Positions 13,978-21,970 of a stretch of 21,970 nt of DNA are shown one piece after another. Source of the stretch: UBA3263 sp964528425. GTDB taxonomy: Bacteria > Bacteroidota > Bacteroidia > Bacteroidales > Muribaculaceae. Numbering within the stretch: position 1 is the stretch's first letter; the number at the start of each line of letters is the position of its first letter. The translations under genes were made by a program, and so were the position numbers. The notes beneath the pieces were generated by a model. The model ran no database searches and had not been told where the DNA came from. It saw only the letters and a program-made list of their open reading frames with translations. The stretch covers positions 1-21,970 of the forward strand of contig CAZGTD010000032.1 in the NCBI GenBank assembly GCA_964528425.1, read 5' to 3'.

Positions 13978-16635
13978 ATGAAGCGATTCATTTTCCTATC
14001 TCTCCTTGGGGCGGCAGCACTGTCGGCATCGGCCGACTATGCCATCAACTTCCCCGAAGGCACGAAACAGACCGCAACATCTCCGGCCCGCACAATCCAG
14101 GCTGTAACTTTCGAGTCCGGTACTCTGCCGGCTCAGACTCTAACAGTTGGCCAGGAATCCGGCGGCGACCTATACGTTGACTGCACCAACAAAGCCTTCA
14201 TTTTCCTTCCCGGTAAAACCGTTTCAGTAGCCTATACCACCGAAGGCAACTGGATGAACACCTACCTTTGGATTGACTGGGGCAACGACGGCGCTTTCGA
14301 TATTAAAACCGACGCCGACGGAAACATCGAAGACCCGCAGGACCTCGTTAGCTACTCGCACTATAATGGCGTAAACTCGGCCGGTGAAGAAGCCAAAGAC
14401 CCGAACCGCAACGGAGCCATAGGCAATACCACCCTGCTGCCCGATTTCGTTGCAACCTCTAAGCCCGGCACCTATCGCGCACGCTTTATTCACGACTATA
14501 ACGGAATTAACCCCGGGGGAAGTGTTGGTGTCAATCCCTCCGATAAGAAAACCTTTACCGAACGTGGTGGCGGCATTGCCGACGCTTACATTGTTGTTAC
14601 CGAACCGTTTAGCGGTGTTAACCAGCTCGACATCACCAGCGACCACGGCGCAATCCAGGCTTCATATAACGAACTCGATGGAACCGTAACCCTTGTCTGC
14701 ACCGAAGACGAAGGCTACTACCTGGTAAATGTTGAAGTTACCAATAAATTCAATCTTCCCGAAGGTGTTGAGCTGGCCGACAAGATTGTTGGCGCCGCCA
14801 GCCGCTACTCCGCTGAAAGCGGCATGGCTACTATTCCCGCATCGGCCCTCGTGCCCGGCGCGTCAATCGTTGCCAAATTCAAATCCGAAGCCGAGATTGG
14901 CGGTACAAAAGAATATCCCACCACCCTTTCCGGCGAAAAAGCCAACAACGAAGGCATTCTGTCGATTACCCTCAATGACACCATGCTCGGCGTAAACGCC
15001 AAAACCCGCCATTGCTTCATCGACAAAGCCCTGAACGTTCTGAAAGGTCAGCCGCTCCGCCTGAGCTGCGCCTACACCGGCCCCGCCAAGTCGTTCTCGC
15101 TCTATATCGACACAGACCAGAAAGGTGAATTCGGTTCTGCGGTTGCAAAAGCTGAAACACTGGCAAAAATGGGTGAAATCAAACTTCCCGCCTCCATCAC
15201 CACCGGCATCTACCGCGCCCGCGTGCAGGCCGAAGGCGACTGCGAAGTCGATTTCCTCATCAACGTTCACAACTCTACCGTTGCTTACCGTCCGTTTGCC
15301 CTCAACGGCATTATTCTCGACGGCAGCGAAAACCCGATGCTCGAAACCTACCCCGCCCTGCAGCCCATTGCCATGACCGTTAAGCCCTCGCTGCCCGGCT
15401 TCTCAACCGACTTCATTATCGTTCGGCACGGCCAAAACATCTATGGCGACGAATTCATTGCCGGCAACCGCCAGTGGGCCGACGAACAGCTCGATCTCGA
15501 CGCTGACGGCAAGGTAGTTATCCCCTCCGACCTGGTTAACGGTGACCTTGCGGTTTATGCCCTCTACAACGAAGAAGAAAATTCGGAATGGACCAAAATC
15601 TGGGGCGACGAATTCTCGGGAAAGACTATGGACTCTAACCGCTGGATTACCCAGGGATGGCGTGGCTCGGCATGGAACCGCTTCATTTCGCTTACCGCCG
15701 CCGGCCATAAAGTCGTTAACAAATTTGACGACGGCTACTACAACTCATATTGCATCAAAACCCCCGAAGACATTGCCCAAGCTGAAGGTAATCTGCAAAT
15801 GATTTCCGGCGCCCTCACCTCGATGGGCAAGTTCTCGATGACCTACGGCTACATCGAATGCCGCGCCAAAACCCGCAAACACACCGGCAACTTCCCCGCA
15901 TTCTGGATGATGCCCACCGGCACTACCCTCGTACCGGGCCCCGACTCGCCAAAGAACCTGACCTCATGGCCCAACAACGGCGAAATCGACATCTGGGAAT
16001 CCATCAACACCCAGGATGCCGCTCACTCTACCATTCACTCAGGCTGGACCGGTTGGAAGAGCTACGACGGCTGGCCCGTAGCCCCGAAGCAGGCATCGCC
16101 CACCAGCACTAAACAGACCTGGGCCAACATGGACCTCTTCCACGTGTTCGCCCTGGAGTGGGACGAAGACGGCCTCTACTTCTACCTCGACGGCAAAAAA
16201 GTGTTCACCTACCCCAACAAACACTATTCAGAACCCGATTCGCCCTACTATCTGCCCGACGTTTGCTGGCCCTTCAACAAGCCCTTCTACGTTATCGTTA
16301 ACCAGAGCGTAGGCAATGGAAACTGGGCAGCCAACCCCGACGTTAACTTCGAATATCTCACCGAATTCGACTATGTTCGCGCCTACCAGAAGAAAGGCGG
16401 CAAATACACCAGCGCCATCAAAGGCAACGGCGATGACCCCGACTTCTATGCTCCCGCTACCAACGATCCCTTCGCCGACTCAGGTATTGAAGATGTTCGT
16501 ATTGCCGACACATTCGACGAAGAAGCCCCTGTTGTTATCTATGACCTTGCCGGCCGCCGCGTGGCCAATCCCTCAACCGGCGGAATCTACATTATGCAGC
16601 AAGGTTCCAAATCGCAGAAAATCGTTATCCGTTAA
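13978..16635 (+). CDS. Secreted multidomain GH16 beta-glucanase (probable laminarinase) with T9SS-like tail
   Basis: Probably an extracellular or surface endo-beta-1,3(4)-glucanase. The 885-residue product has a signal peptide (MKRFIFLSLLGAAALSASA) without a lipobox. Residues about 40-185 resemble a GEVED-type beta domain (YLWIDWGNDGAFD from 96, GTYRARF from 164). A second similar unit lies near 374-425 (SLYIDTDQKGEFG, GIYRARV). The GH16 domain spans about 538-806, with GNFPAFWMMP and the catalytic motif E669-I-D671-I-W-E674, the beta-bulge form typical of laminarinases but with Trp in the usual Met place. The final 37 or so residues (VVIYDLAGRRV, GGIYIMQQG, basic end) look like a type IX sorting tail. 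The ATG at 13978 is chosen because the upstream in-frame TTG at 13936 overlaps the -7 promoter element. It overlaps the PBP gene by one base. Substrate is inferred. Confidence 0.92.
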   Translation: MKRFIFLSLLGAAALSASADYAINFPEGTKQTATSPARTIQAVTFESGTLPAQTLTVGQESGGDLYVDCTNKAFIFLPGKTVSVAYTTEGNWMNTYLWIDWGNDGAFDIKTDADGNIEDPQDLVSYSHYNGVNSAGEEAKDPNRNGAIGNTTLLPDFVATSKPGTYRARFIHDYNGINPGGSVGVNPSDKKTFTERGGGIADAYIVVTEPFSGVNQLDITSDHGAIQASYNELDGTVTLVCTEDEGYYLVNVEVTNKFNLPEGVELADKIVGAASRYSAESGMATIPASALVPGASIVAKFKSEAEIGGTKEYPTTLSGEKANNEGILSITLNDTMLGVNAKTRHCFIDKALNVLKGQPLRLSCAYTGPAKSFSLYIDTDQKGEFGSAVAKAETLAKMGEIKLPASITTGIYRARVQAEGDCEVDFLINVHNSTVAYRPFALNGIILDGSENPMLETYPALQPIAMTVKPSLPGFSTDFIIVRHGQNIYGDEFIAGNRQWADEQLDLDADGKVVIPSDLVNGDLAVYALYNEEENSEWTKIWGDEFSGKTMDSNRWITQGWRGSAWNRFISLTAAGHKVVNKFDDGYYNSYCIKTPEDIAQAEGNLQMISGALTSMGKFSMTYGYIECRAKTRKHTGNFPAFWMMPTGTTLVPGPDSPKNLTSWPNNGEIDIWESINTQDAAHSTIHSGWTGWKSYDGWPVAPKQASPTSTKQTWANMDLFHVFALEWDEDGLYFYLDGKKVFTYPNKHYSEPDSPYYLPDVCWPFNKPFYVIVNQSVGNGNWAANPDVNFEYLTEFDYVRAYQKKGGKYTSAIKGNGDDPDFYAPATNDPFADSGIEDVRIADTFDEEAPVVIYDLAGRRVANPSTGGIYIMQQGSKSQKIVIR

Positions 16636-19010
16636 TGACCTCTGAAAAACCGAAATCTAACGCAACCCGCACGCGCCGAATAGTCAAGGCGCTGTGGGTT
16701 GCTTTTGGAGCCGGGGTGGCCTTTGTTACCCTGCTCCTGTTTCTTGTTTATAATGGAATTATCGGCTACATGCCCGATATTGAAAGCCTGAAGAATCCGA
16801 CCGACAAATATGCTTCGGTCGTTTATTCGGCCGACGGCCAGGAACTCGGCCGCTACTTCCGACCGACAGGTAACCGCGTGTATGCCGACTACTCCGACAT
16901 TTCCCAACACGTTATCGACGCCCTCATCGCAACGGAAGATGCCCGCTTTCTCGACCACTCGGGCATTGACGCCAAGGCCATTGCCCGCGCAATGACAAAA
17001 ACCGTCCTTTTAGGACAAAAATCGGCCGGCGGCGGCTCAACGCTCACGCAGCAGCTGGCAAAACAACTCTACTCGCCCGGCAGCTCCAACATTTTTCAAC
17101 GCGCGATTCAAAAACCCGTTGAATGGATGATTGCCGTTAAACTCGAACGGTTCTACTCGAAAGAGGAGATTATCAAAATGTATCTCAACCAGTTCGACTT
17201 TCTCTATAATGCCGTGGGCATCAAGTCGGCGGCATGGGTCTACTTCGGCAAAGACCCTCTGGACCTTTCAATCGAAGAGGCCGCAACATTAGTAGGCATG
17301 GTGAAAAATCCGTCGTTCTACAACCCCATCCGCAAATCAGAACGCACCCGCGAACGCCGCAACACGGTTTTAAGCCAAATGGAAAAAGGAGGCTACATAA
17401 CCGCGGCCGAATGCGACTCGCTGCAGGCGCTACCGCTGGTGCTGAACTACCATAAAGTCGACCATAAAGACGGGCTCGCCCCCTATTTCCGCGAGGAGCT
17501 CCGCCGCATGCTCGGCGCAAAAAAGCCTTCGCGCTCAAGCTACCCAAAATGGGACCAGCAGCGCTTTGTCGACGACTCCATAGCCTGGGCCACGAATCCG
17601 CTCTACGGCTGGATTGAAAAGAACCCCAAACCCGACGGCTCGCACTACGACATGTATGCCGACGGCCTGAAAATCTACACCACCATCGACTCGCGCATGC
17701 AGCAGTATGCCGAAGACGCAATGGTTGAACACCTGAGCAAAACCTTGCAACCCGCATTCTGGAAAGAAAAAAAGGGCTCGAAGCTCGGCCCCTACTCAAC
17801 CAATCGCGGCGAAATCAGCGAACAGGCAATCCAAAACCTCATTACCCGCGCCATGCGCGACTCGGAGCGCTACCGCACCCTGAAAAAGCAAGGGCTTTCG
17901 GCCGCAGAAATCGAACGCAACTTCCGCGAGCCAACCGAACTGAAAGTGTTTACCTACCAGGGCTGGACCGACACCATAATGTCGCCGCGCGACTCCATTC
18001 TCTACCATAAATCATTCCTGCGCTCCGGATTCATGGCCATGGACCCGCGCAACGGCTACGTCAAAGCCTACGTTGGCGGCCCGAACTTCTCGGCGTTTCA
18101 ATACGATATGGTCAGCACCGGTCGCCGCCAGGTCGGTTCGACCATCAAGCCGCTGCTCTACACCTACGCAATGGAGGAAGGATTCACCCCATGCGACCAG
18201 TTCCTCAACGAACAGCCCACCATTTACGACGCCAACGGCCGGCCCTGGCAACCACGCAACTCTGGTAATGCACGCGTTGGCGAGATGGTTGACCTGCGCT
18301 GGGCGCTGACCAACTCCAACAACTGGATTTCAGCCCGCCTGATGGATCAGCTCTCGCCCGCCACCTTTGCCCATAACCTCCATTCATTCGGCATAAACAA
18401 CCATATCGATCCGGTTGTTTCACTATGTCTGGGCATTTGCGACGTATCGGTCAAGGAAATGGTCACCGCCTATTCGGCCTTTGCAAACCGCGGCATGAGA
18501 ACCGACCCGCTGTTCGTCACCTCCATTACCGACTCCAACGGCAACGTTATCAGCGAGTTCACAACCACCCATACCGAAGTTATTTCCGAGCGCGCCTACT
18601 GGCGCATACTTTCGATATTGCTCAACGTAGTCGACTCCGGCACAGGTAGCCGCCTGCGCCGTGCCCCGTTTAACCTGACCGCACAGATGGGCGGCAAAAC
18701 CGGCACCACCAACTCCAATTCCGACGGCTGGTTCATGGGCTTCACGCCCGAACTGGTTACCGCAACCTGGGTCGGCGGCGAAGAAAAGCCGATTCACTTC
18801 AACTCAATGGCCCAGGGCCAGGGCGCCGCTATGGCGCTGCCCATTCTCGGCAAATTCATGACCAAGGTCTACGGTGACAAAAAATTAGGCTACTCTCAGG
18901 GCGCCCGCTTCACCTTCCCGGCCGACGTTGACCTATGTGCCGGCGAAGACGTCGGGGTTCTTACCGACACTTCGTCTGACGACCCCGCTGTTGACAACAT
19001 ATTTGACTGA
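16635..19010 (+). CDS. Class A penicillin-binding protein (PBP1A-type)
   Basis: A bifunctional peptidoglycan synthase anchored in the inner membrane: an N-terminal GT51 glycosyltransferase polymerises lipid II and a C-terminal transpeptidase cross-links stem peptides. After a short basic cytoplasmic tail, one membrane segment covers about residues 16-38. GT51 motifs are TEDARFLDHSG (catalytic Glu101), GGGSTLTQQLAKQ and KEEIIKMYLNQ. The transpeptidase has S502-T-I-K505 (acyl-enzyme serine), S561-N-N563 and K688-T-G. At 791 residues it is normal for the family. The start ATG shares its A with the TAA of the GH16 gene; the next Met lies beyond the membrane segment, so this start is well supported. 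No promoter is seen directly upstream, so expression should depend on the GH16 promoter. Equivalent names are mrcA or ponA; I give no symbol. Confidence 0.95.
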   Translation: MTSEKPKSNATRTRRIVKALWVAFGAGVAFVTLLLFLVYNGIIGYMPDIESLKNPTDKYASVVYSADGQELGRYFRPTGNRVYADYSDISQHVIDALIATEDARFLDHSGIDAKAIARAMTKTVLLGQKSAGGGSTLTQQLAKQLYSPGSSNIFQRAIQKPVEWMIAVKLERFYSKEEIIKMYLNQFDFLYNAVGIKSAAWVYFGKDPLDLSIEEAATLVGMVKNPSFYNPIRKSERTRERRNTVLSQMEKGGYITAAECDSLQALPLVLNYHKVDHKDGLAPYFREELRRMLGAKKPSRSSYPKWDQQRFVDDSIAWATNPLYGWIEKNPKPDGSHYDMYADGLKIYTTIDSRMQQYAEDAMVEHLSKTLQPAFWKEKKGSKLGPYSTNRGEISEQAIQNLITRAMRDSERYRTLKKQGLSAAEIERNFREPTELKVFTYQGWTDTIMSPRDSILYHKSFLRSGFMAMDPRNGYVKAYVGGPNFSAFQYDMVSTGRRQVGSTIKPLLYTYAMEEGFTPCDQFLNEQPTIYDANGRPWQPRNSGNARVGEMVDLRWALTNSNNWISARLMDQLSPATFAHNLHSFGINNHIDPVVSLCLGICDVSVKEMVTAYSAFANRGMRTDPLFVTSITDSNGNVISEFTTTHTEVISERAYWRILSILLNVVDSGTGSRLRRAPFNLTAQMGGKTGTTNSNSDGWFMGFTPELVTATWVGGEEKPIHFNSMAQGQGAAMALPILGKFMTKVYGDKKLGYSQGARFTFPADVDLCAGEDVGVLTDTSSDDPAVDNIFD

Positions 19011-19040
19011 ACCGATTATTCGTTTCTCATAATTTTTTCG

Positions 19041-19048
19041 TAACTTTG
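19041..19048 (+). promoter_or_regulatory. Promoter -7 element for pta-ackA-ddh
   Basis: TAACTTTG at 19041-19048 matches TAnnTTTG exactly, 34 bases before the pta ATG. The -33 element is poor: TATT lies at the expected distance, and TTTC at 19023 is too close (14-base spacer). The AT-rich stretch upstream is consistent with a promoter. Confidence 0.55.
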
Positions 19049-19082
19049 CACCAATCTAAATAAAATTCAAGTACCTTAAAAT

Positions 19083-20075
19083 ATGGACCTGCTACAACAC
19101 ATGACCGACCGCGCGCGCTCGCTGAAACGCCACGTGGTTCTCGCCGAGGGTACCGAACCCCGTACTCTCCGCGCCGCAAACCGCATTCTGGCAGAAGAAC
19201 TTGCCAAGGTTACCCTTATCGGCAATCCCGCCGAAATCAATGAACTGGCCACCGCCGAAGGCCTCGAAGCAATTGGTCTGGCTCATATTGTTGACCCCAC
19301 CGACCCCGCGGTTATTGCCCGCTATGCCCCGGTTCTGCTTGAACTGCGCAAAGCAAAAGGAATGACTCAGGAGCAGGCCGAACAAACTGCCGCCAACCCC
19401 TTGTATCTGGGCTGCCTGATGGTTAAGACCGGCGATGCATACTGCATGGTTGCAGGCGCTGAAAATACCACCGGCGACGTTCTCCGCGCGGCATTCCAGG
19501 TTATCAAGACCAAACCGGGCATCGACGTCGTTTCGGGTGCATTCCTGATGATTATGCCCGAAGGCGTTGACTACGGCACCGACGGCGTTATGATTTTTGC
19601 CGACTGTGCGGTAGTACCCGACCCCACCCCTCAGGAACTGGCTCAGATTGCAATCTCGTCGGCCGATACCGCCCGCAACATAGCCGGCATTGAACCCCGG
19701 GTTGCCATGCTCAGCTACTCGACCAAAGGTTCCGGCAAAGGCCCCGACGTTGACAAAGTTGTTGAAGCAACCAAAATCGCCAAGGAAATGGACCCGTGTC
19801 TGGACCTCGACGGCGAACTTCAGGCCGATGCTGCCATAGTTCCGGTTGTTGCCGCGAAAAAGGCTCCGCAATCGGAAGTTGCCGGCCACGCCAACGTTCT
19901 TGTTTTCCCCTCGCTCGAAGTAGGCAACATTGCCTATAAACTCGTTCAGCGCATCAGTGGCGCCCAGGCAGTGGGCCCGGTTCTGCAAGGTCTGGCCGCT
20001 CCGGTCAACGACCTCAGCCGCGGCGCATCGTGGGAAGATATCTATAAAACTATCATCATGACCTGCAACCAATGA
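19083..20075 (+). CDS. pta: Phosphate acetyltransferase
   Basis: Pta converts acetyl-CoA and phosphate to acetyl phosphate and CoA, the first half of the acetate-forming, ATP-yielding route in fermenting bacteria. The 330-residue protein is the short form, comprising only the catalytic domain, without the long N-terminal regulatory part of E. coli Pta. Typical segments are VVLAEGTEPRTLRAA near the start, LGCLMVKTGDAYCMVAGAE, SYSTKGSGKGPDV from Ser211, and the FPSLEVGNIAYKLVQR...VGPVLQGLAAPVNDLSRG end that is very conserved in the family. Its stop overlaps the ackA start in an ATGA arrangement, so the two enzymes should be made together. A promoter -7 element lies upstream. Confidence 0.96.
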   Translation: MDLLQHMTDRARSLKRHVVLAEGTEPRTLRAANRILAEELAKVTLIGNPAEINELATAEGLEAIGLAHIVDPTDPAVIARYAPVLLELRKAKGMTQEQAEQTAANPLYLGCLMVKTGDAYCMVAGAENTTGDVLRAAFQVIKTKPGIDVVSGAFLMIMPEGVDYGTDGVMIFADCAVVPDPTPQELAQIAISSADTARNIAGIEPRVAMLSYSTKGSGKGPDVDKVVEATKIAKEMDPCLDLDGELQADAAIVPVVAAKKAPQSEVAGHANVLVFPSLEVGNIAYKLVQRISGAQAVGPVLQGLAAPVNDLSRGASWEDIYKTIIMTCNQ

Positions 20076-21271
20076 AAATTCTCGTTCTCAACTGCGGCTC
20101 CAGCTCCGTAAAATATAAACTGATCGACACTGCGTCGGAAGAAGTGCTCGCTGAAGGCGGCGTAGAAAAAATCGGCCTGCCCGACGGATTTTTGAAATTC
20201 AAATTCCACGGCTCCAAAGAAATCAAAGAACTCGGTCTCGTTGACCATAACGGCGCCATAAATGCCGTGCTCAATATTCTGACCGACAAAAAATACGGTT
20301 GTATCCAATCGCTCGCCGACATCGACGCCGTAGGCCACCGTCTGGTTCACGGAGGCACCAAATTCTCAGGTTCAGTGTTGATTACCGACGAGGTTAAGGA
20401 AAAGGTTCGCGAATGCTATCCGCTGGCTCCGCTCCATAACCCGGCCAACATGACCGGCGTTGAAGCCATCGACGAACTGATGCCCGGAGTGCCTCAGGTT
20501 GGCGTTTTCGACACCGCCTTCCACCAGACGATGCCCGCCAAGGCCTACATGTATGCCCTTCCCTATAAATTCTATGAAGAAGATGGCGTTCGCCGCTACG
20601 GCTTCCATGGCACCAGCCACCGCTACGTTTCGCAGCGCGTGTGTGAAATTCTCGGTGTAGAACCCGCAAAACAACGCATCATTACCTGCCATATCGGCAA
20701 CGGCGGCTCCATTGCAGCCATAGTCGGCGGCAAAAGCATCGACACCTCGATGGGCCTCACCCCGACCGAAGGCCTGATGATGGGTACCCGCTGCGGCGAC
20801 GTAGACCCCGGAGCGCTCACCTACCTGATGGAACGCCATTCAATGACCGTTGACCAGCTCCAGAAAGTTATTAACAAAGAGAGCGGCGTTGCAGCCATCA
20901 GCGGCATCAGCAACGACATGCGCGAAATCGAAGCTGCCGTTAAAAACGGCGACGAACGCGCCAAACTCGCCCTCGACATGTATGAACTGCGCATTATTAA
21001 ATACGTTGGCGCATACGCAGCCGAAATGGGCGGCGTTGACATCATCGTGTTCACCGGCGGCGTTGGCGAAAACCAGACCGGCGTGCGCGAAAACGTTTGC
21101 GAACAGCTCAAATTCATGGGCGTCGAGCTCGACAAGGCTCTCAATGCAACCGTTCGCGGCACTGAAACCGTGATTTCCACTCCCGCATCGAAAGTAAAGG
21201 TAGTAGTTGTTCCCACCGATGAAGAACTGACAATTGCCCGCGACACCCGCGATATTGTTGAAAAACTCTAA
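20072..21271 (+). CDS. ackA: Acetate kinase
   Basis: AckA transfers phosphate from acetyl phosphate to ADP, giving acetate and ATP by substrate-level phosphorylation. The 399-residue protein is full length for this ASKHA-fold kinase. Visible landmarks are the N-terminal LNCGSSSVKYKLID loop, HRLVHGG, catalytic-site Asp147 in FDTAFHQTMP, His179 in RRYGFHGTSHRY, Arg240 in MMGTRCGDVDPG, and the nucleotide-binding HIGNGGS and FTGGVGEN segments. Residue roles are transferred from the well-studied archaeal enzyme. It overlaps pta by four bases, the usual pairing of these genes. A 14-base gap leads to the ddh gene, without a promoter, so ddh is probably in the same transcript. Confidence 0.97.
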   Translation: MKILVLNCGSSSVKYKLIDTASEEVLAEGGVEKIGLPDGFLKFKFHGSKEIKELGLVDHNGAINAVLNILTDKKYGCIQSLADIDAVGHRLVHGGTKFSGSVLITDEVKEKVRECYPLAPLHNPANMTGVEAIDELMPGVPQVGVFDTAFHQTMPAKAYMYALPYKFYEEDGVRRYGFHGTSHRYVSQRVCEILGVEPAKQRIITCHIGNGGSIAAIVGGKSIDTSMGLTPTEGLMMGTRCGDVDPGALTYLMERHSMTVDQLQKVINKESGVAAISGISNDMREIEAAVKNGDERAKLALDMYELRIIKYVGAYAAEMGGVDIIVFTGGVGENQTGVRENVCEQLKFMGVELDKALNATVRGTETVISTPASKVKVVVVPTDEELTIARDTRDIVEKL

Positions 21272-21285
21272 ATAGACCGCAAAAA

Positions 21286-21970
21286 GTGAAAGTTGCTATT
21301 GTTGGCTACGGAAATATCGGGCGCTATGTGCTCGACTCCGTACTCGAAGCCCCCGATATGGAACTCGCAGGAATAGTTCGGCGCTCAACCGCCGAAATTC
21401 CCGAAGAGTTGCGACCCTACAACGTAGTTACCGACATTGCCCGTCTGGGTAAGGTAGACGTTGCAATCCTATGCACCCCCACGCGCCACGTTGAGGAAAA
21501 TGCCGCCAAATATCTCGAAGCAGGTATCAACACGGTAGACTCGTTCGACATCCACGGCTCCATACCCGATTTGCGCCGCCACTTAGGCGAAGTTGCCCGC
21601 AGCCACGGCACCGTAGCCATCATTTCTGCCGGTTGGGACCCGGGGTCTGACTCTGTTGTGCGCGCCCTGATGGAAGCCGCGGCCCCCAAAGGAGTAACCT
21701 ACACCAACTTCGGCCCCGGCATGAGCATGGGCCACTCCGTTTGCGTGCGCTCCAAAGAAGGAGTCAAAGATGCTCTTTCAATGACCATTCCGCTGGGTAC
21801 CGGCATTCATCGCCGCATGGTCTACGTTGAACTGCTGCCCGGCGCCAACCTCGAAGAAGTAACCGCAGCGATTAAAGCCGACCCCTACTTTGCAAGCGAC
21901 GAAACCCACGTTATGCAGGTTGAATCGGTCGATGCCGTGCGCGACATGGGCCACGGCGTCAACATGACCC
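21286..21970 (+). CDS. ddh: meso-Diaminopimelate D-dehydrogenase, 3' end outside the window
   Basis: Ddh reductively aminates tetrahydrodipicolinate to meso-diaminopimelate with NADPH and ammonia in one step, feeding both lysine and peptidoglycan. Translating from the GTG at 21286 gives 228 codons with no stop before the edge; family members run to about 300 residues, so roughly a quarter is missing. The N-terminus has the Rossmann fingerprint VGYGNIG (7-12 region), then CTPTRHVEENA, DSFDIHGSIP, GWDPGSDSVVR from residue 116 and GPGMSMGHSV from 143, all characteristic of this family. No ATG is available before the Rossmann strand, so GTG is the likely start. It follows ackA by 14 bases in the same direction. 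Its product would serve the wall made by the PBP encoded upstream. Confidence 0.93.
   Translation, partial: MKVAIVGYGNIGRYVLDSVLEAPDMELAGIVRRSTAEIPEELRPYNVVTDIARLGKVDVAILCTPTRHVEENAAKYLEAGINTVDSFDIHGSIPDLRRHLGEVARSHGTVAIISAGWDPGSDSVVRALMEAAAPKGVTYTNFGPGMSMGHSVCVRSKEGVKDALSMTIPLGTGIHRRMVYVELLPGANLEEVTAAIKADPYFASDETHVMQVESVDAVRDMGHGVNMT

Noticed and set aside
19092..20072. Minus-strand open frame spanning almost all of pta
   Set aside because: Same cause: codon bias in pta keeps the reverse frame open. No family resemblance.
1..21970. Search for CRISPR arrays, insertion sequences, phage or toxin-antitoxin genes
   Set aside because: No spaced repeats, transposase or integrase motifs or small paired genes were seen; the coding content is core metabolism and secreted proteins.

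Overview
The window looks like chromosomal DNA from a member of the order Bacteroidales. The family Muribaculaceae is my best guess, because the DNA is GC-rich for the order, but this is inference. Three things support the order. Gene-start regions carry the Bacteroidota promoter signature TTTG-N19/20-TAnnTTTG. Start codons lack clear Shine-Dalgarno sequences. Two secreted proteins end in a C-terminal signature that resembles a type IX secretion (T9SS) sorting tail. The SerA and PBP1A sequences also have a Bacteroidales character. I see no plasmid, phage, insertion sequence or CRISPR signature, and base and codon use look fairly even throughout.

Layout. (1) Bases 1-207 are a divergent control region. 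The 5' end of a tRNA gene runs off the left edge on the minus strand with its own promoter, and the valS promoter faces right. (2) 208-7364 is a tight plus-strand run: valS (valyl-tRNA synthetase), nrdJ (B12-dependent ribonucleotide reductase) and malQ (4-alpha-glucanotransferase with a CBM20 domain). The malQ start lies inside the end of nrdJ. (3) 7365-9648 is a single-gene unit for an unrecognised large secreted protein. It has an AT-rich leader with its own promoter and ends at the only strong intrinsic terminator in the window. (4) 9659-13867 is a promoter followed by serC, serA, gdhA and a tatD-family hydrolase, closely packed. (5) 13907-19010 is a promoter, a secreted multidomain GH16 beta-glucanase and a class A penicillin-binding protein, overlapping by one base. 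(6) 19041-21970 is a promoter, pta, ackA and a ddh gene (meso-diaminopimelate dehydrogenase) cut off by the right edge.

How the genes fit together. The content is mostly core metabolism. The serC-serA-gdhA set makes chemical sense: SerC turns glutamate into 2-oxoglutarate, and GdhA rebuilds glutamate from 2-oxoglutarate and ammonia, so the operon could feed ammonium nitrogen into serine. Pta and AckA form the acetate/ATP-yielding branch. Ddh supplies diaminopimelate for lysine and peptidoglycan, and PBP1A polymerises peptidoglycan. MalQ processes maltodextrins, and the GH16 enzyme probably attacks external beta-glucan.

I do not see a clearly new multi-gene system. The points most worth a second look are the lysine-for-histidine active site of SerA, the GH16-PBP1A coupling, the unrecognised secreted protein with its micro-ORF leader, and the shared C-terminal tails of the two secreted proteins.
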